From the NCBI GenBank assembly GCA_963712595.1, contig CAVQIM010000006.1, positions 84,998 to 148,997 of the forward strand: DNA of 64,000 nt. The letters run 5' to 3'. Each line of letters opens with the position of its first letter. The first letter of the stretch is position 1. Of the stretch, positions 1-7,741 are shown in pieces. This DNA is from VRUE01 sp963712595. GTDB taxonomy: Bacteria; Actinomycetota; Thermoleophilia; Solirubrobacterales; 70-9. A program made the translations under genes and the position numbers. The notes below the pieces were generated by a model. It searched no databases, was not told the DNA's origin, and saw only the letters and a program-made list of their open reading frames with translations.

Positions 1-737
1 TGGCCGACTGCGGCCGCAAGCTGCGCGCGGCCGGGAGCGGCCGCGTGGAGATCGCCGGGCTCGGGGCCTACCGAGGGGCGCTCGAGGTCGTGCCGACCGA
101 TAGCGATGCGGGCTCGCTCAACGCGATCGACGCGCTGCCGGTCGACCAGTACGTCAAGGGCGTGATCCCGAACGAGTCGCCCCCCTCCTGGCCGCAGGCC
201 GCGCTCCGGGCCCAAGCCGTCGCGGCCCGTTCCTTCGCCGTCACCGTCGACGTCGGCGGCAACGGCTTCGACCTCTACAACGACACCCGCAGCCAGGTCT
301 ACGAGGGCCTCGACAGCGAGACCCCGACCACGAACGCGGCCGCGGACGCGACAAAGGGGCAGGTCGTGATGTACGGGGGGGAGATCGCCGAGACCTACTT
401 CTCCGCCTGCTCCGGCGGCCATACCGAGAGCGTCGAGGACGTCTTTTTCGGCCCCCCCGTCCCTTACCTGGTCGGCGTCCCCGATCCCTACGACTACTAC
501 TGCCCGCTGCACGACTGGACGCTGCGCTTCTCCGGCCCGCAGATCAGCGACAAGCTCGGTGCCTACCTCGATGGCCGCCTGAAGAAAGTCGCGATCGTCG
601 AGCGCGGCGTCTCGCCGCGGATCGTCTGGGCAAAGCTCTACGGCAGCGGCGGCGTTGCCAAAGTCCGCGGCGACCAGCTCGAGTCCGCCCTTGGCGCTTA
701 CAGCAGCTGGATGAGCTTCGAAAAGGTCAGCGGTTAG
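1..737 (+). CDS. SpoIID/LytB-domain protein, 5' end outside the window
   Basis: The frame is open from base 3, so the true start lies upstream. About 244 C-terminal residues are visible and form a SpoIID domain, the fold of lytic enzymes that cleave denuded peptidoglycan glycan strands. Support comes from the signature around IPNESPPSWPQAALRAQAV (the Glu matches the catalytic Glu of SpoIID) and the later YFSACSGGHTES motif. In non-sporulating actinobacteria such proteins are usually secreted cell-wall enzymes; no signal peptide can be judged because the N-terminus is missing. The end overlaps the convergent EEP gene by 11 bases. Family assignment is firm, substrate is inference. Confidence 0.88.
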   Translation, partial: ADCGRKLRAAGSGRVEIAGLGAYRGALEVVPTDSDAGSLNAIDALPVDQYVKGVIPNESPPSWPQAALRAQAVAARSFAVTVDVGGNGFDLYNDTRSQVYEGLDSETPTTNAAADATKGQVVMYGGEIAETYFSACSGGHTESVEDVFFGPPVPYLVGVPDPYDYYCPLHDWTLRFSGPQISDKLGAYLDGRLKKVAIVERGVSPRIVWAKLYGSGGVAKVRGDQLESALGAYSSWMSFEKVSG

Positions 738-1701
738 CGGCGGCCGCCGGGATCGCCAGCCGTGCGAAGACGGCGCGGTGGTCGCTGCCGGGCAGGCCCT
801 CGACCGCGTAGCCGAGGATCGCGATTCGCTCGTCGGCGAAGACGTGGTCGATCGTCACCGGCGGCGGCAGGATCCGGCCCTGCGGCCAGGTCGCTTCGAG
901 CCCCCTGCCGGTGACTTCCGCGGCGTCGCGGTAGCCGCTGTCGAGCAGGTCGCGGAGGTCGGCGAAGTCGAGGGTGGAGTTGAAGTCCCCAGCGAGGACC
1001 CACGGCGGGCCGGCGGGTTCGGCCCGGGGCAGGGTGCGCAGGCCAGCCTCCCAGAGGTCGATGTCGCCACGGGTCGGCGCGGAGGGATGCACCTCGACCA
1101 GCCCCACCCTCGCGGCGCCTGGCAGCCGAAGCGCTGCCCGGCGCATGTGAAACGAGACGAGCGGAGAGGGCGACAGCGGCCGCATCGGCAGGCGCGAGTA
1201 GATGCCGCCCCCGCCGGCGTCGCTCTGCGCCGAGAGCAGCGCGTGCGGCAGCAGTCGCGCTATCCCGACCGCCTCGAACCGGCGGGCGAAACCCGGGGTC
1301 AGCTCCTGGACGCTGAGCACGTCTGGCCGGAGGCGTTCGACCAGGGCGAGGAGGGCGCCAGCCCGTGCGGTCCCCCGGTGCAGGTTGGCCGAGAGGACCC
1401 GCAGCTCGGTCGCGCCGGTGGGGAGCGCTTCGCCACCGCCGGCAGCGCGCGGAACCACGACCGCCATCAGGCAGACGGTCGCCGCGGCGGCAACGGTGGC
1501 GGCGGCCCAGTTGCGCAGGGCGACGGCGACGCCGGCGACGAGCAGCGCGGCGGCCGCGACGTAGGGCGTGTAGGCGATCAGCGGTATGACCGGAAAACCG
1601 CGACCGCCGTCCAACCCGAGGACGCGAGTGACCGCCCAGAGCAGGACCGGGATCACCGCCGCCCAGATCAACCAGCAACGGCCGGCGCCGGTGCGACTCA
1701 C
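727..1701 (-). CDS. Endonuclease/exonuclease/phosphatase (EEP) family protein with N-terminal membrane segments
   Basis: A 324-residue protein read from a GTG start. Residues 1-90 contain about three hydrophobic segments. From about residue 98 an EEP (DNase I-like) domain follows, with SANLHRG, VQEL, LAGDFNS, TIDHVFAD and GSDHRA, which supply the Asn, Glu, Asp and His residues expected for a metal-dependent phosphodiesterase. Membrane-anchored EEP proteins of this layout are common in actinobacteria and may act on nucleic acids or phospholipids; the substrate cannot be read from sequence. It is the last gene of a minus-strand run, starting 4 bases after the stop of the upstream CrtC/AttH-like gene, so the two are probably co-transcribed. 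Confidence 0.85.
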   Translation of the reverse strand: MSRTGAGRCWLIWAAVIPVLLWAVTRVLGLDGGRGFPVIPLIAYTPYVAAAALLVAGVAVALRNWAAATVAAAATVCLMAVVVPRAAGGGEALPTGATELRVLSANLHRGTARAGALLALVERLRPDVLSVQELTPGFARRFEAVGIARLLPHALLSAQSDAGGGGIYSRLPMRPLSPSPLVSFHMRRAALRLPGAARVGLVEVHPSAPTRGDIDLWEAGLRTLPRAEPAGPPWVLAGDFNSTLDFADLRDLLDSGYRDAAEVTGRGLEATWPQGRILPPPVTIDHVFADERIAILGYAVEGLPGSDHRAVFARLAIPAAAANR

Positions 1702-1705
1702 CGGC

Positions 1706-2695
1706 TCAGCCGTCCGGGTAGGGCTGGATCGGGATGCCGTGGTCGGTCTCGCGCATGCCGAACTCGTAGGCGGCGCCGGCGCGGAGGCTGAGCGTGCGAG
1801 CCGGCTGGGCCGGGCGTTCGACGGTCAGCTCGAGGTCGGAGACCGAGCAGTTGACGGTGTTGTGCTCGGGGCCCTTGGGGTCGGCATAGACCCAGCCGAC
1901 GAAGTCCTTCTTGGGAGCGGAGACGCGGCCGCGGACGACGATGTCCTTGCCGGGCAGGGTGAACTCGCAGGCGGTCGGCGACTCGGCGATCGAGGCCGAG
2001 CGGATCTGGCCGAAGCCGCCGAGGCGGTGCGCCTCGCCGTCGAGCATCAGCATCCCCGAGGGAAGCCAGGGACTGGTCCAGCGACCGAGCTGGACACGGG
2101 CGGCGCCGGCGTCGAAATAGGTGTCCTGCGCACCCTCGAACCCCGTCCCCTCCAGCCAGACCCAGCGCTCGGCGTGCTCGCTGCCCCAGTTGTGACCGAT
2201 CATCCCCGGCCAGCCGTCGAGCTCGATCGCTTCGCCGTCGAGCTCGAGCCTTCCGCCGAAGCGGGCGTCGGGAAAGGGCGCGACGAACTTGGTCCGCGGC
2301 AGCCGCGCCTCGTAGAGCCAGTCCGCCGGCAGGTACTTGCAGGGTGCGGCGTCGCCGCTGAAGGTCAGGTCCCAGGAGGCGCTCAGCGCGTCGGTGGCGA
2401 TCGAGCCGCTGGCGCGGCCGGGGCCGATCTCCGCCCCGCCGACCCGGATCCATGACCCGACCGGCGCCGAGAGCTCCGCCGCCGGCACGGTCAGCTTCGT
2501 CGCTCGGGGCCCCTCGGCCTCGCGGTCGAAAAGGACGAACCAGATCGAGGCGTTGGGCTCGGCCCCCGGGCGCTTGTGCACGGTATGGCGGATCCAGATC
2601 CCGCGGCCCCCGCCAGGCTGGCAGGCCTTGACGTAGAAGCTCTCATAGTGGCCGCCCTTCGCGGCGGCCTTTGGGAAGCGTCCCCCTTCGTCCAT
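1706..2695 (-). CDS. CrtC/AttH/tocopherol-cyclase-like beta-barrel protein
   Basis: A 329-residue protein with no signal peptide. The sequence GHNWGSEHAERWVWLEGTGF and the alternation of short beta-like stretches resemble the lipocalin-like fold shared by AttH, hydroxyneurosporene synthase (CrtC) and tocopherol cyclase relatives, which bind hydrophobic substrates. I recognise the fold style only; the reaction is unknown. It lies 34 bases downstream of ychF and 4 bases upstream of the EEP gene, in a probable operon PAP2-ychF-this gene-EEP. Two of the partners handle phosphate esters or lipids, which weakly suggests lipid-related work. Confidence 0.6.
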   Translation of the reverse strand: MDEGGRFPKAAAKGGHYESFYVKACQPGGGRGIWIRHTVHKRPGAEPNASIWFVLFDREAEGPRATKLTVPAAELSAPVGSWIRVGGAEIGPGRASGSIATDALSASWDLTFSGDAAPCKYLPADWLYEARLPRTKFVAPFPDARFGGRLELDGEAIELDGWPGMIGHNWGSEHAERWVWLEGTGFEGAQDTYFDAGAARVQLGRWTSPWLPSGMLMLDGEAHRLGGFGQIRSASIAESPTACEFTLPGKDIVVRGRVSAPKKDFVGWVYADPKGPEHNTVNCSVSDLELTVERPAQPARTLSLRAGAAYEFGMRETDHGIPIQPYPDG

Positions 2696-2729
2696 GCGGC
2701 GAACACTAGAGCCCGAAAACCAAACCGGG

Positions 2730-3803
2730 CTAAACCTTGATCGTGATCACGTCGCCGTCGCGGACCAAGTAGTCGCGGCCCTCGATGCGAAGAAGGCCCT
2801 TGTCGCGGGCGGCGGAGTAGCCGCCGCACTCGACCAGCTCCTCCCAGCCGATCGCCTCGGCCTTGACGAAGGCCTCCTGGATCTCGGTGTGGATCGTGCC
2901 CGCCGCCTCCCAGGCGGTGCTGCCCCTGGCCAGCGGGCGGGCCACCGCCTCCTTGTCCTCGCCGGCGGTGAAGAAGGTGATCAGGTCGAGCAGGTCGTAG
3001 GCGGCGCGGACCAGGCGCGCCAGGCCCGAGCCCTCGACCCCGTATGACTCGCGCATCTCCTCCGCTTCGGCGGGATCGAGCTCGGCCAACTCGCCCTCGA
3101 TCCGGGCGCTGACCGCGACGACGCCGGCGCCAACGGCGGCGGCATGGTCGACCACCGCCTGCGGAGCCTCCGCATCGCCCTCGTCGACGTTGGCGACGTA
3201 GAGGATCGGCTTCGAGGTAAGCGCCTGCAGGTTGCGGGGACCGTGGGCCGCGGCCTCGGGGACGGGGATGGAGCGGGCAGGCCTGCCTTCGGCCAGCGCC
3301 GCGACCACCTGCTCGAGCCAGTCGCGCTCGGCGATCGCCTCGGCGTCGCCCGACTTGGCTCCCTTGCGGACCCGATCGAAGCGGCGCTCCGCCTGCTCGT
3401 AGTCGGAGAGCACCAGCTCGGTCTCGATCGTCTCGATATCGGCGAGCGGGTCGACGCGGCCGTCGGGATGAGGCACGCCGGAGTCCGCGTGGCAGCGGAC
3501 GACGTGGCAGATCGCGTCGGTCTCGCGAATCGAGGCGAGGAACTGATTGCCGAGACCCTCTCCCTCGGAGGCCCCCTTGACCAGGCCGGCGATGTCGTGG
3601 AAGGCGATCGTCGCCGGTTCCAGCTTCGAGCTGCGCACCGTCTCGGCAATCCGCTCGAGCCGCTCGTCGGTCACCGGAGCGATCGCCACGTTGGGCTCGA
3701 TCGTGGTGAACGGGTAGTCGCCCGTCTGCGCCCCACCGCTGGTCAGCGCGTTGAAGAGCGTCGACTTGCCCGCGTTGGGCAGCCCCACGATCCCGACCTT
3801 CAT
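2730..3803 (-). CDS. ychF: Redox-regulated ATPase/GTPase YchF (OLA1 family)
   Basis: A 357-residue cytosolic P-loop protein close to the usual YchF length of about 363. It begins MKVGIVGLPNAGKSTLFNAL (P-loop), has the switch region DIAGLVKGAS with GEGLGNQFL just after, the nucleotide-specificity segment YVANVDE (NxxE in place of the GTPase NKxD, as in ATP-preferring YchF/OLA1), and a C-terminal TGS domain ending DYLVRDGDVITIKV. The ATG at 3801-3803 is chosen because it gives the canonical N-terminus; the open frame extends far upstream only as a by-product of high GC. It overlaps the PAP2 stop by 4 bases, so translation is probably coupled. Confidence 0.97.
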   Translation of the reverse strand: MKVGIVGLPNAGKSTLFNALTSGGAQTGDYPFTTIEPNVAIAPVTDERLERIAETVRSSKLEPATIAFHDIAGLVKGASEGEGLGNQFLASIRETDAICHVVRCHADSGVPHPDGRVDPLADIETIETELVLSDYEQAERRFDRVRKGAKSGDAEAIAERDWLEQVVAALAEGRPARSIPVPEAAAHGPRNLQALTSKPILYVANVDEGDAEAPQAVVDHAAAVGAGVVAVSARIEGELAELDPAEAEEMRESYGVEGSGLARLVRAAYDLLDLITFFTAGEDKEAVARPLARGSTAWEAAGTIHTEIQEAFVKAEAIGWEELVECGGYSAARDKGLLRIEGRDYLVRDGDVITIKV

Positions 3804-4294
3804 AGCGAGAGCGGCACGATCAGGCCCAGCGCGACGCCAAGGACGGCGCCCGCGAGCACGTCGGACGGATAGTGCATCCCGAGGTAGGGACGGCCGAGCG
3901 AGAGCGCAAACGCGAGCACGAAGGCGAGCGCCCCCAGCGAGTCGACCCGCGTCATCGCCGTGGCCACGGCAAACGACGACGTCGCATGCGCCGAGGGAAA
4001 GCTCAACGAGCTGGGTGCCCCGCCCAGCGGCGGCAACCCCTCCAACACGGGCCGCGGCCGCTTCACCATCAGCTTGATCACGTAATTCAGCGCGATCGCA
4101 ATGGGAGCAAGCAGGGCGCAAATGAACCAGGCCTCCCCATTCGAATCGGTGAGAGCCAGGACAACGAGGCAGAGCACCACCCAGACCGCCCCGTTGTTCC
4201 CCGCCTTCCCGAGCATCCGCATCAGCTTCTCCACGCCGGGCGTGTGGCCCCAAGTACGCATAAAACGCAGGATGCTCAGATCGAGGTTCTCCAC
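3800..4294 (-). CDS. PAP2-family membrane phosphatase
   Basis: About 164 residues from a GTG at 4292-4294. The three PAP2 phosphatase motifs are present: KLMVKRPRP, SFPSAHA and SLGRPYLGMHYPSDVLAG, which give the conserved Arg, His and Asp of the active site, placed between hydrophobic segments. Such integral membrane enzymes dephosphorylate lipid phosphates such as phosphatidate or undecaprenyl diphosphate. The open frame continues upstream to 4399, but that part runs into a long palindrome (4311-4439), so I prefer the internal start before ENLDLSILRFMRTWG. It overlaps ychF downstream by ATGA. Start confidence is moderate, family confidence high. Confidence 0.88.
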   Translation of the reverse strand: MENLDLSILRFMRTWGHTPGVEKLMRMLGKAGNNGAVWVVLCLVVLALTDSNGEAWFICALLAPIAIALNYVIKLMVKRPRPVLEGLPPLGGAPSSLSFPSAHATSSFAVATAMTRVDSLGALAFVLAFALSLGRPYLGMHYPSDVLAGAVLGVALGLIVPLSL

Positions 4295-4310
4295 GGCCCG
4301 GGGCAGGATA

Positions 4311-4439
4311 GGGCGTCGGGGGCCATCTCGCCGGTACCTCGCGAAGCGGCTCCGCAGAGTGCTTCTCAGCCGCGAAGCGGCACAAAATCGCACCGCCACA
4401 GGCGGTGCACGGGTTCCGGCGAGATGGCCCCCGACGCCC
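4311..4439. repeat. Palindromic element C1 (family C), between divergent genes
   Basis: Perfect 24-bp inverted repeat: arms 4311-4334 and 4416-4439. The 81-nt interior holds further hairpins: GCACCGCC-ACA-GGCGGTGC at 4390-4408, a GCCGC-GAA-GCGGC unit near 4369-4381, and a CCTCGCGAAGCGGC unit near 4337-4350. The last is shared with element C2 at 10994-11058 although the outer arms of the two elements are unrelated. It lies between the divergent PAP2 and BtrH-like genes. Confidence 0.85.
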
Positions 4440-4473
4440 CCACCCCTAAGGTCGATCAGAATTAGATCTCACT

Positions 4474-5442
4474 ATGCCGTCGGTCCCCGACTACACCCAC
4501 ACCCCCGGCCACCACTGCGGCTCCACCGCCCTGCGCAACCTCCTCTCCTTCCACGGCGCCGCCAATCTGAGCGAGGAGATGGCGTTCGGCATCGGCGCCG
4601 GCGCCTGCTTCTACTACGTGTCCCTCCAGGACGCCTCGCCGACCCGCTGGTTCAACGGGCGCACGGCGCGGCTGGAGGAGAACTTCAGCGAGCTGACCGG
4701 CGAGGCGCTGGAGCTCCGCACCTTCGACCAGGGTGACGACGACGCCTGGGAGGCGGCGCGCAGCGAGGTCGACGCCGGCAACCCGGTGCTGCTGCTCACC
4801 GACCTCTACTACCTCGACCACTACGGCAACTCCGCCCACTTCCCCGGCCACGCCGTCGTCCTCGCCGGCTACGACGCGGAGTACGCCCACCTCTCCGACA
4901 CCGGCTTCGAGCAGCTGCAGACGACGACGCGCCTGGAGGACCTCGACCGGGCGCGGCACAGCGGCCACCCCGCCTATCCCCTCGCCGGCCACATGTTCAC
5001 TGCCTCCGGCTCGGTCACGCAGGAGCAGCTTCGCGACGCAATTCCGGCGGCGATCGAGCGTGCCGCGAAGGCGATGGTCGAGCCCGAGTACCGCGAGTTC
5101 TCCGGCCTCGGCGCGGTCGAGCGCCTCGCCGAGGAGGCCGGAAGCTGGCCCGAGGTTGCCGAGGACTGGCAGTGGTGCGCTCGCTTCGGTTACCAGGTGA
5201 TCGAGCGCCGCGGCACCGGCGGCGGCGCCTTCCGGCTCATGTACTCGCGCTTCCTCGAGGAGGCAGGACGCCCGGAGGCGGCGCTCGCAGCGGACGCGGC
5301 GGCACGCTGGACCGACCTCGCGACCGCGTTCCACGCCGCCAGTGAGCGCGACGACCCCGACCCGGATCGCTGGCGCAACGTCGGCGACGCCGCCCAGCGG
5401 GTGGCCGAGGCCGAGAAGCAGCTCTGGACGGCGCTCGCCTAA
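4474..5442 (+). CDS. BtrH N-terminal / DUF4872-type protein
   Basis: A 322-residue protein starting MPSVPDYTHTPGHHCGSTAL. The HHCGSTALRNLL motif and the later FPGHAVVLAGYD resemble the Cys and His regions of the papain-like BtrH N-terminal domain, named after the acyltransferase of butirosin biosynthesis. The C-terminal half (about 180-322) matches the helical DUF4872 region usually fused to it. Relatives occur outside antibiotic clusters, so an acyltransfer or peptidase-like reaction is inference. The stop is followed after 3 bases by the DNA glycosylase start, which suggests co-transcription without an obvious functional link. Confidence 0.72.
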   Translation: MPSVPDYTHTPGHHCGSTALRNLLSFHGAANLSEEMAFGIGAGACFYYVSLQDASPTRWFNGRTARLEENFSELTGEALELRTFDQGDDDAWEAARSEVDAGNPVLLLTDLYYLDHYGNSAHFPGHAVVLAGYDAEYAHLSDTGFEQLQTTTRLEDLDRARHSGHPAYPLAGHMFTASGSVTQEQLRDAIPAAIERAAKAMVEPEYREFSGLGAVERLAEEAGSWPEVAEDWQWCARFGYQVIERRGTGGGAFRLMYSRFLEEAGRPEAALAADAAARWTDLATAFHAASERDDPDPDRWRNVGDAAQRVAEAEKQLWTALA

Positions 5443-5445
5443 GCG

Positions 5446-6213
5446 ATGGCCGAGGGCGACACGATCCTGCGCGCGGCGCGCCGGATCGATGCGGCGCTCG
5501 CCGGACAGCAGATCGAGGTGAGCGCGCCGAACCCGCGCGGTCGCGCCGCCGGAGTCGAACGGCTCAACGGCCTGACCTTCGAGCGAGCTGAGGCGCGCGG
5601 CAAGCACCTCCTGCTCCACTTCGATCGCCTGGTGCTCCACAGCCACCTCGGCATGAGCGGTGCCTGGCACGTGTACGGGCGGAGCGCAAGTTGGCGCAAG
5701 CCAAGGGCGGCGGCGTGGGCGAGGTTGAGCGCTGAGAGCTCCGAAGCCGTCCAGTTCGGCGGTCCCACGCTGAAGGTCCTGCGCGCCGAGGCGTTGCGCC
5801 GGGACCCCGTCCTCTCCCGCCTCGGCCCCGACGTCCTCGCTGAGCCGTTCGACCCCGAGCGCATCGCCCGCTCGCTCGGAACCGCCCAGGAGCGCTCCCT
5901 CGGCGACGCCCTGCTCGACCAGCACCTGGTGGCCGGCATCGGCAACATCTTCAAGAGCGAGGCCTGCTTCGCCGCCCGTCTCGACCCGTGGCAGCCGATC
6001 GGCGCCTTCTCCGCTGAGCAACTGCTTGCCGCGATCCAAGCCGCCCACGACCTGATGGCGGGCGCCGTCGAGCAGGGACGCCACGCCCGAGCCGTCTACC
6101 GCCGCGCCGGCCAACCCTGCATCGTCTGCGCCACCCCAATCCGCTCCCAGGGCCAGGGCGACGCCAACCGCACCACCTACTGGTGCCCAACCTGCCAACC
6201 CCACACCGGCTGA
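5446..6213 (+). CDS. Fpg/Nei-family DNA glycosylase (endonuclease VIII-like) with Ala in place of the N-terminal Pro
   Basis: A 255-residue base-excision repair enzyme that removes oxidised bases and nicks the abasic site. Visible features are the N-terminus MAEGDTILRAARRI with the conserved Glu3, the GKHLLL lysine strand, HSHLGMSG, the helix-two-turn-helix region QHLVAGIGNIFKSE and a C-terminal zinc finger CIVC-16 residues-CPTC. It resembles the actinobacterial Nei group. Nearly all members start MPEG and use Pro as the Schiff-base nucleophile after Met removal. Here the second codon is GCC (Ala), so the nucleophile would be an Ala amine, if the enzyme is active and if this start is right; the start is fixed by the EGDT motif. 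Confidence 0.9.
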   Translation: MAEGDTILRAARRIDAALAGQQIEVSAPNPRGRAAGVERLNGLTFERAEARGKHLLLHFDRLVLHSHLGMSGAWHVYGRSASWRKPRAAAWARLSAESSEAVQFGGPTLKVLRAEALRRDPVLSRLGPDVLAEPFDPERIARSLGTAQERSLGDALLDQHLVAGIGNIFKSEACFAARLDPWQPIGAFSAEQLLAAIQAAHDLMAGAVEQGRHARAVYRRAGQPCIVCATPIRSQGQGDANRTTYWCPTCQPHTG

Positions 6214-6314
6214 CTTCGCCTTTCCAGTCCATAGCCTCGATCCTGATGACCGCCGGTGTCGCCGGCCTCATCCTCTCCTTCTTCCAGGAGGCGATCTGGT
6301 CGGACCGGCGCCCC

Positions 6315-6340
6315 TCGTCGCGAAGCGACGGTTGCCGAGG
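6315..6340. repeat. GAA-loop hairpin related to family C, in the 6214-6390 gap
   Basis: CGTCGC-GAA-GCGACG (6316-6330) is a perfect 6-bp hairpin set inside a looser CCCTCG/CGAGGG pairing (6312-6341). The TCGCGAAGCG core is the one found in elements C1 and C2. It lies between the convergent glycosylase and methyltransferase genes. No T-run follows, so a simple intrinsic terminator is not supported. Nothing else convincing is seen in this gap. Confidence 0.45.
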
Positions 6341-6390
6341 GACGTGGCGAAGTCCCCCCACTATTTAGGCGCAGGTCTCTGGCCCGAGAC

Positions 6391-7005
6391 TCAAGCCGCC
6401 GGCAAAAGCCGGGCGAAGTAGCCGAACCAGTTGCCGGAGTGCTCCTCCCAGCCCAGGCTGGCTTCGGCGGCCTGACGTTTGAGGGCGGCCTGGGTGGTGA
6501 AGTGGGGGTCGCCGAAGAGCTCGCCGACGACGAGGCGACCGTTGGGCTTCAGGACTCGCTGGATCTGGCGCAGAGCCGCCACCGGGTCTGGGATCTCACC
6601 GAGGACGGCGGTGAGGACCACGGCGTCGACCGAGCTGTCATCGAAGGGGAGGGCGGTGGCGTCGCCCTGGGTCGGGACGACGTTGGCAAGGCCGCGATCG
6701 GCCGCGCGCTTGGCCGTGTGGTCGAGGAACTCCTGCTGCAGGTCAAAGATCTCAACCGTGCCGCCTGCGCCAACCCACTCGGCGATGTCGAGGGTGTAGT
6801 AGCCGACGCCGGGTCCGATCTCGAGGATCCGCTCGCCCGGCTCGGGGCGCAGCACCGAGCGCAGGCGCTCGCGGGTGATGATCGGGTGCGGGGCTTCGAC
6901 CCAGAAGCGCTGGCCGTAGGGGCAGGCCGAGGGGTTCTTGCGCCACCAGAGAGCAGCGCCTGTTACCCCCGCCCCAATCAATCCAAGTGCCGTTCTGACC
7001 TTCAT
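6391..7005 (-). CDS. Class I SAM-dependent methyltransferase with N-terminal hydrophobic segment
   Basis: A 204-residue protein. Residues 5-21 (TALGLIGAGVTGAALWW) look like a membrane or surface anchor. The rest is a UbiE/COQ5-like Rossmann methyltransferase: motif I LEIGPGVGYYTLDIA, the acidic residue of motif II in VEIFDLQ, GDATALPFDD and LKPNGRLVVGE. Substrate unknown; a membrane lipid or quinone would suit the anchor. The start codon sits 2 bases from the arm of palindromic element B1, so no free Shine-Dalgarno is visible. Confidence 0.85.
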   Translation of the reverse strand: MKVRTALGLIGAGVTGAALWWRKNPSACPYGQRFWVEAPHPIITRERLRSVLRPEPGERILEIGPGVGYYTLDIAEWVGAGGTVEIFDLQQEFLDHTAKRAADRGLANVVPTQGDATALPFDDSSVDAVVLTAVLGEIPDPVAALRQIQRVLKPNGRLVVGELFGDPHFTTQAALKRQAAEASLGWEEHSGNWFGYFARLLPAA

Positions 7006-7007
7006 CG

Positions 7008-7112
7008 CTCAGGGGGCGCGTGACCAAGCAGATCAAGGACGCAGGGAGCGCCGCCTGCTCTGCACGCAAGCGACCGAGGACGCAGATATGCGCCGGTCAC
7101 GCGCCCCCTGAG
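7008..7112 (-). repeat. Palindromic element B1 (family B)
   Basis: Perfect 18-bp arms (7008-7025 and 7095-7112) around a 69-nt core (7026-7094). The core is almost identical to that of element B2 at 38154-38223, but the arms share no sequence with B2's arms. The core contains two related sub-repeats of the form AAGCRAYCRAGGACGCMG. The right arm contains the stop codon of the upstream 73-residue gene and the left arm ends next to the methyltransferase start. Orientation is given relative to the flanking minus-strand genes. Confidence 0.88.
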
Positions 7113-7318
7113 AAGCCGACGCGGTGCTCGCCGGAATCGATCCGCAGGAAGGAGACCTTGCCGAGGTAGATCGCGAGGATCCCGTCCTCGGTCTTCACGT
7201 CGTGCCAGCCCCCCTTCTCGAGCTGCTTGCGCAGGTCCTTCAGCTCCTCGTCGGTGAGCCGCACCGAGACGACCTGGCCACCCTCGAATCCGATCTCCAC
7301 CCGCTGTGCTTCCGCCAC
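7097..7318 (-). CDS. Small hypothetical protein, 73 residues
   Basis: Begins with GTG and overlaps the methylmalonyl-CoA epimerase stop by one base (TAGTG), which indicates translational coupling. The sequence, with EIGFEGGQVVSVRLTDEEL near the start and ILAIYLGKVSFLRIDS near the end, predicts a compact beta-alpha-beta domain with no signal or membrane segment. I do not recognise the family. Conservation of the coupling to mce elsewhere would be the best clue to its role. The stop codon is embedded in element B1. Confidence 0.7.
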   Translation of the reverse strand: MAEAQRVEIGFEGGQVVSVRLTDEELKDLRKQLEKGGWHDVKTEDGILAIYLGKVSFLRIDSGEHRVGFSGGA

Positions 7319-7731
7319 TAGTGCCCTCCTTCTGCCGGTTCGACGATCTCGGTCAAGACGCGCCCGGTCGAGCGCGGCTGCAAGAAGGCGACGCGGCTGC
7401 CGCCGATGCCGACCCGCGCCTTGGCGTCGATCAGCTCGATTCCGGCCGCCGCCAGCTGCTCCAGGGTCGAATCTATGTCGTCGACCGCGTAGGCGACGTG
7501 GTGCATTCCCGCACCCCGCTTGGCGAGGAACTTGCCGACGGGAGTGTCGGGGCCGGTGGGCGCCATCAGCTCGACGTGGCCCTCGCCGACGTTCAGCAGC
7601 GCCGCCTCGACCCCCTGCTCCTCGACCGTTTCGCGCAGGGCGAGCTCCATCTCGAAGCTCTTCTCGTAGAGCTCGATCGCCGCCTCGATGTCCTCGACGG
7701 CAACGCCGATGTGGTCGATCCTTCCGAACAA
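7318..7731 (-). CDS. mce: Methylmalonyl-CoA epimerase
   Basis: A 137-residue glyoxalase/VOC-fold enzyme that interconverts (2R)- and (2S)-methylmalonyl-CoA in propionyl-CoA metabolism. It has the two expected beta-alpha-beta modules, with metal-ligand positions in DHIGVAV, HHVAYAV and LTEIVE, and the length is normal. The start is TTG, giving MFGRIDHIGVAV, which matches the family N-terminus. It lies 10 bases downstream of the DUF1385 gene and is coupled to the small downstream gene. No mutase genes are present in the window. Confidence 0.93.
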   Translation of the reverse strand: MFGRIDHIGVAVEDIEAAIELYEKSFEMELALRETVEEQGVEAALLNVGEGHVELMAPTGPDTPVGKFLAKRGAGMHHVAYAVDDIDSTLEQLAAAGIELIDAKARVGIGGSRVAFLQPRSTGRVLTEIVEPAEGGH

Positions 7732-7741
7732 GGGCGCCAGT

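Noticed and set aside
4462..6204. 580-residue open frame antisense to the BtrH-like and glycosylase genes
   Set aside because: Its translation is Gly/Ala/Val/Leu-rich without motifs, typical of the antisense frame of high-GC genes; the plus-strand genes have clear families.
6246..6368. Small plus-strand frame with a hydrophobic stretch (MTAGVAGLILSFFQEAIW)
   Set aside because: A single possible membrane helix but no Shine-Dalgarno, and the second half is encoded by the family C-like hairpin; too little support to call a gene.
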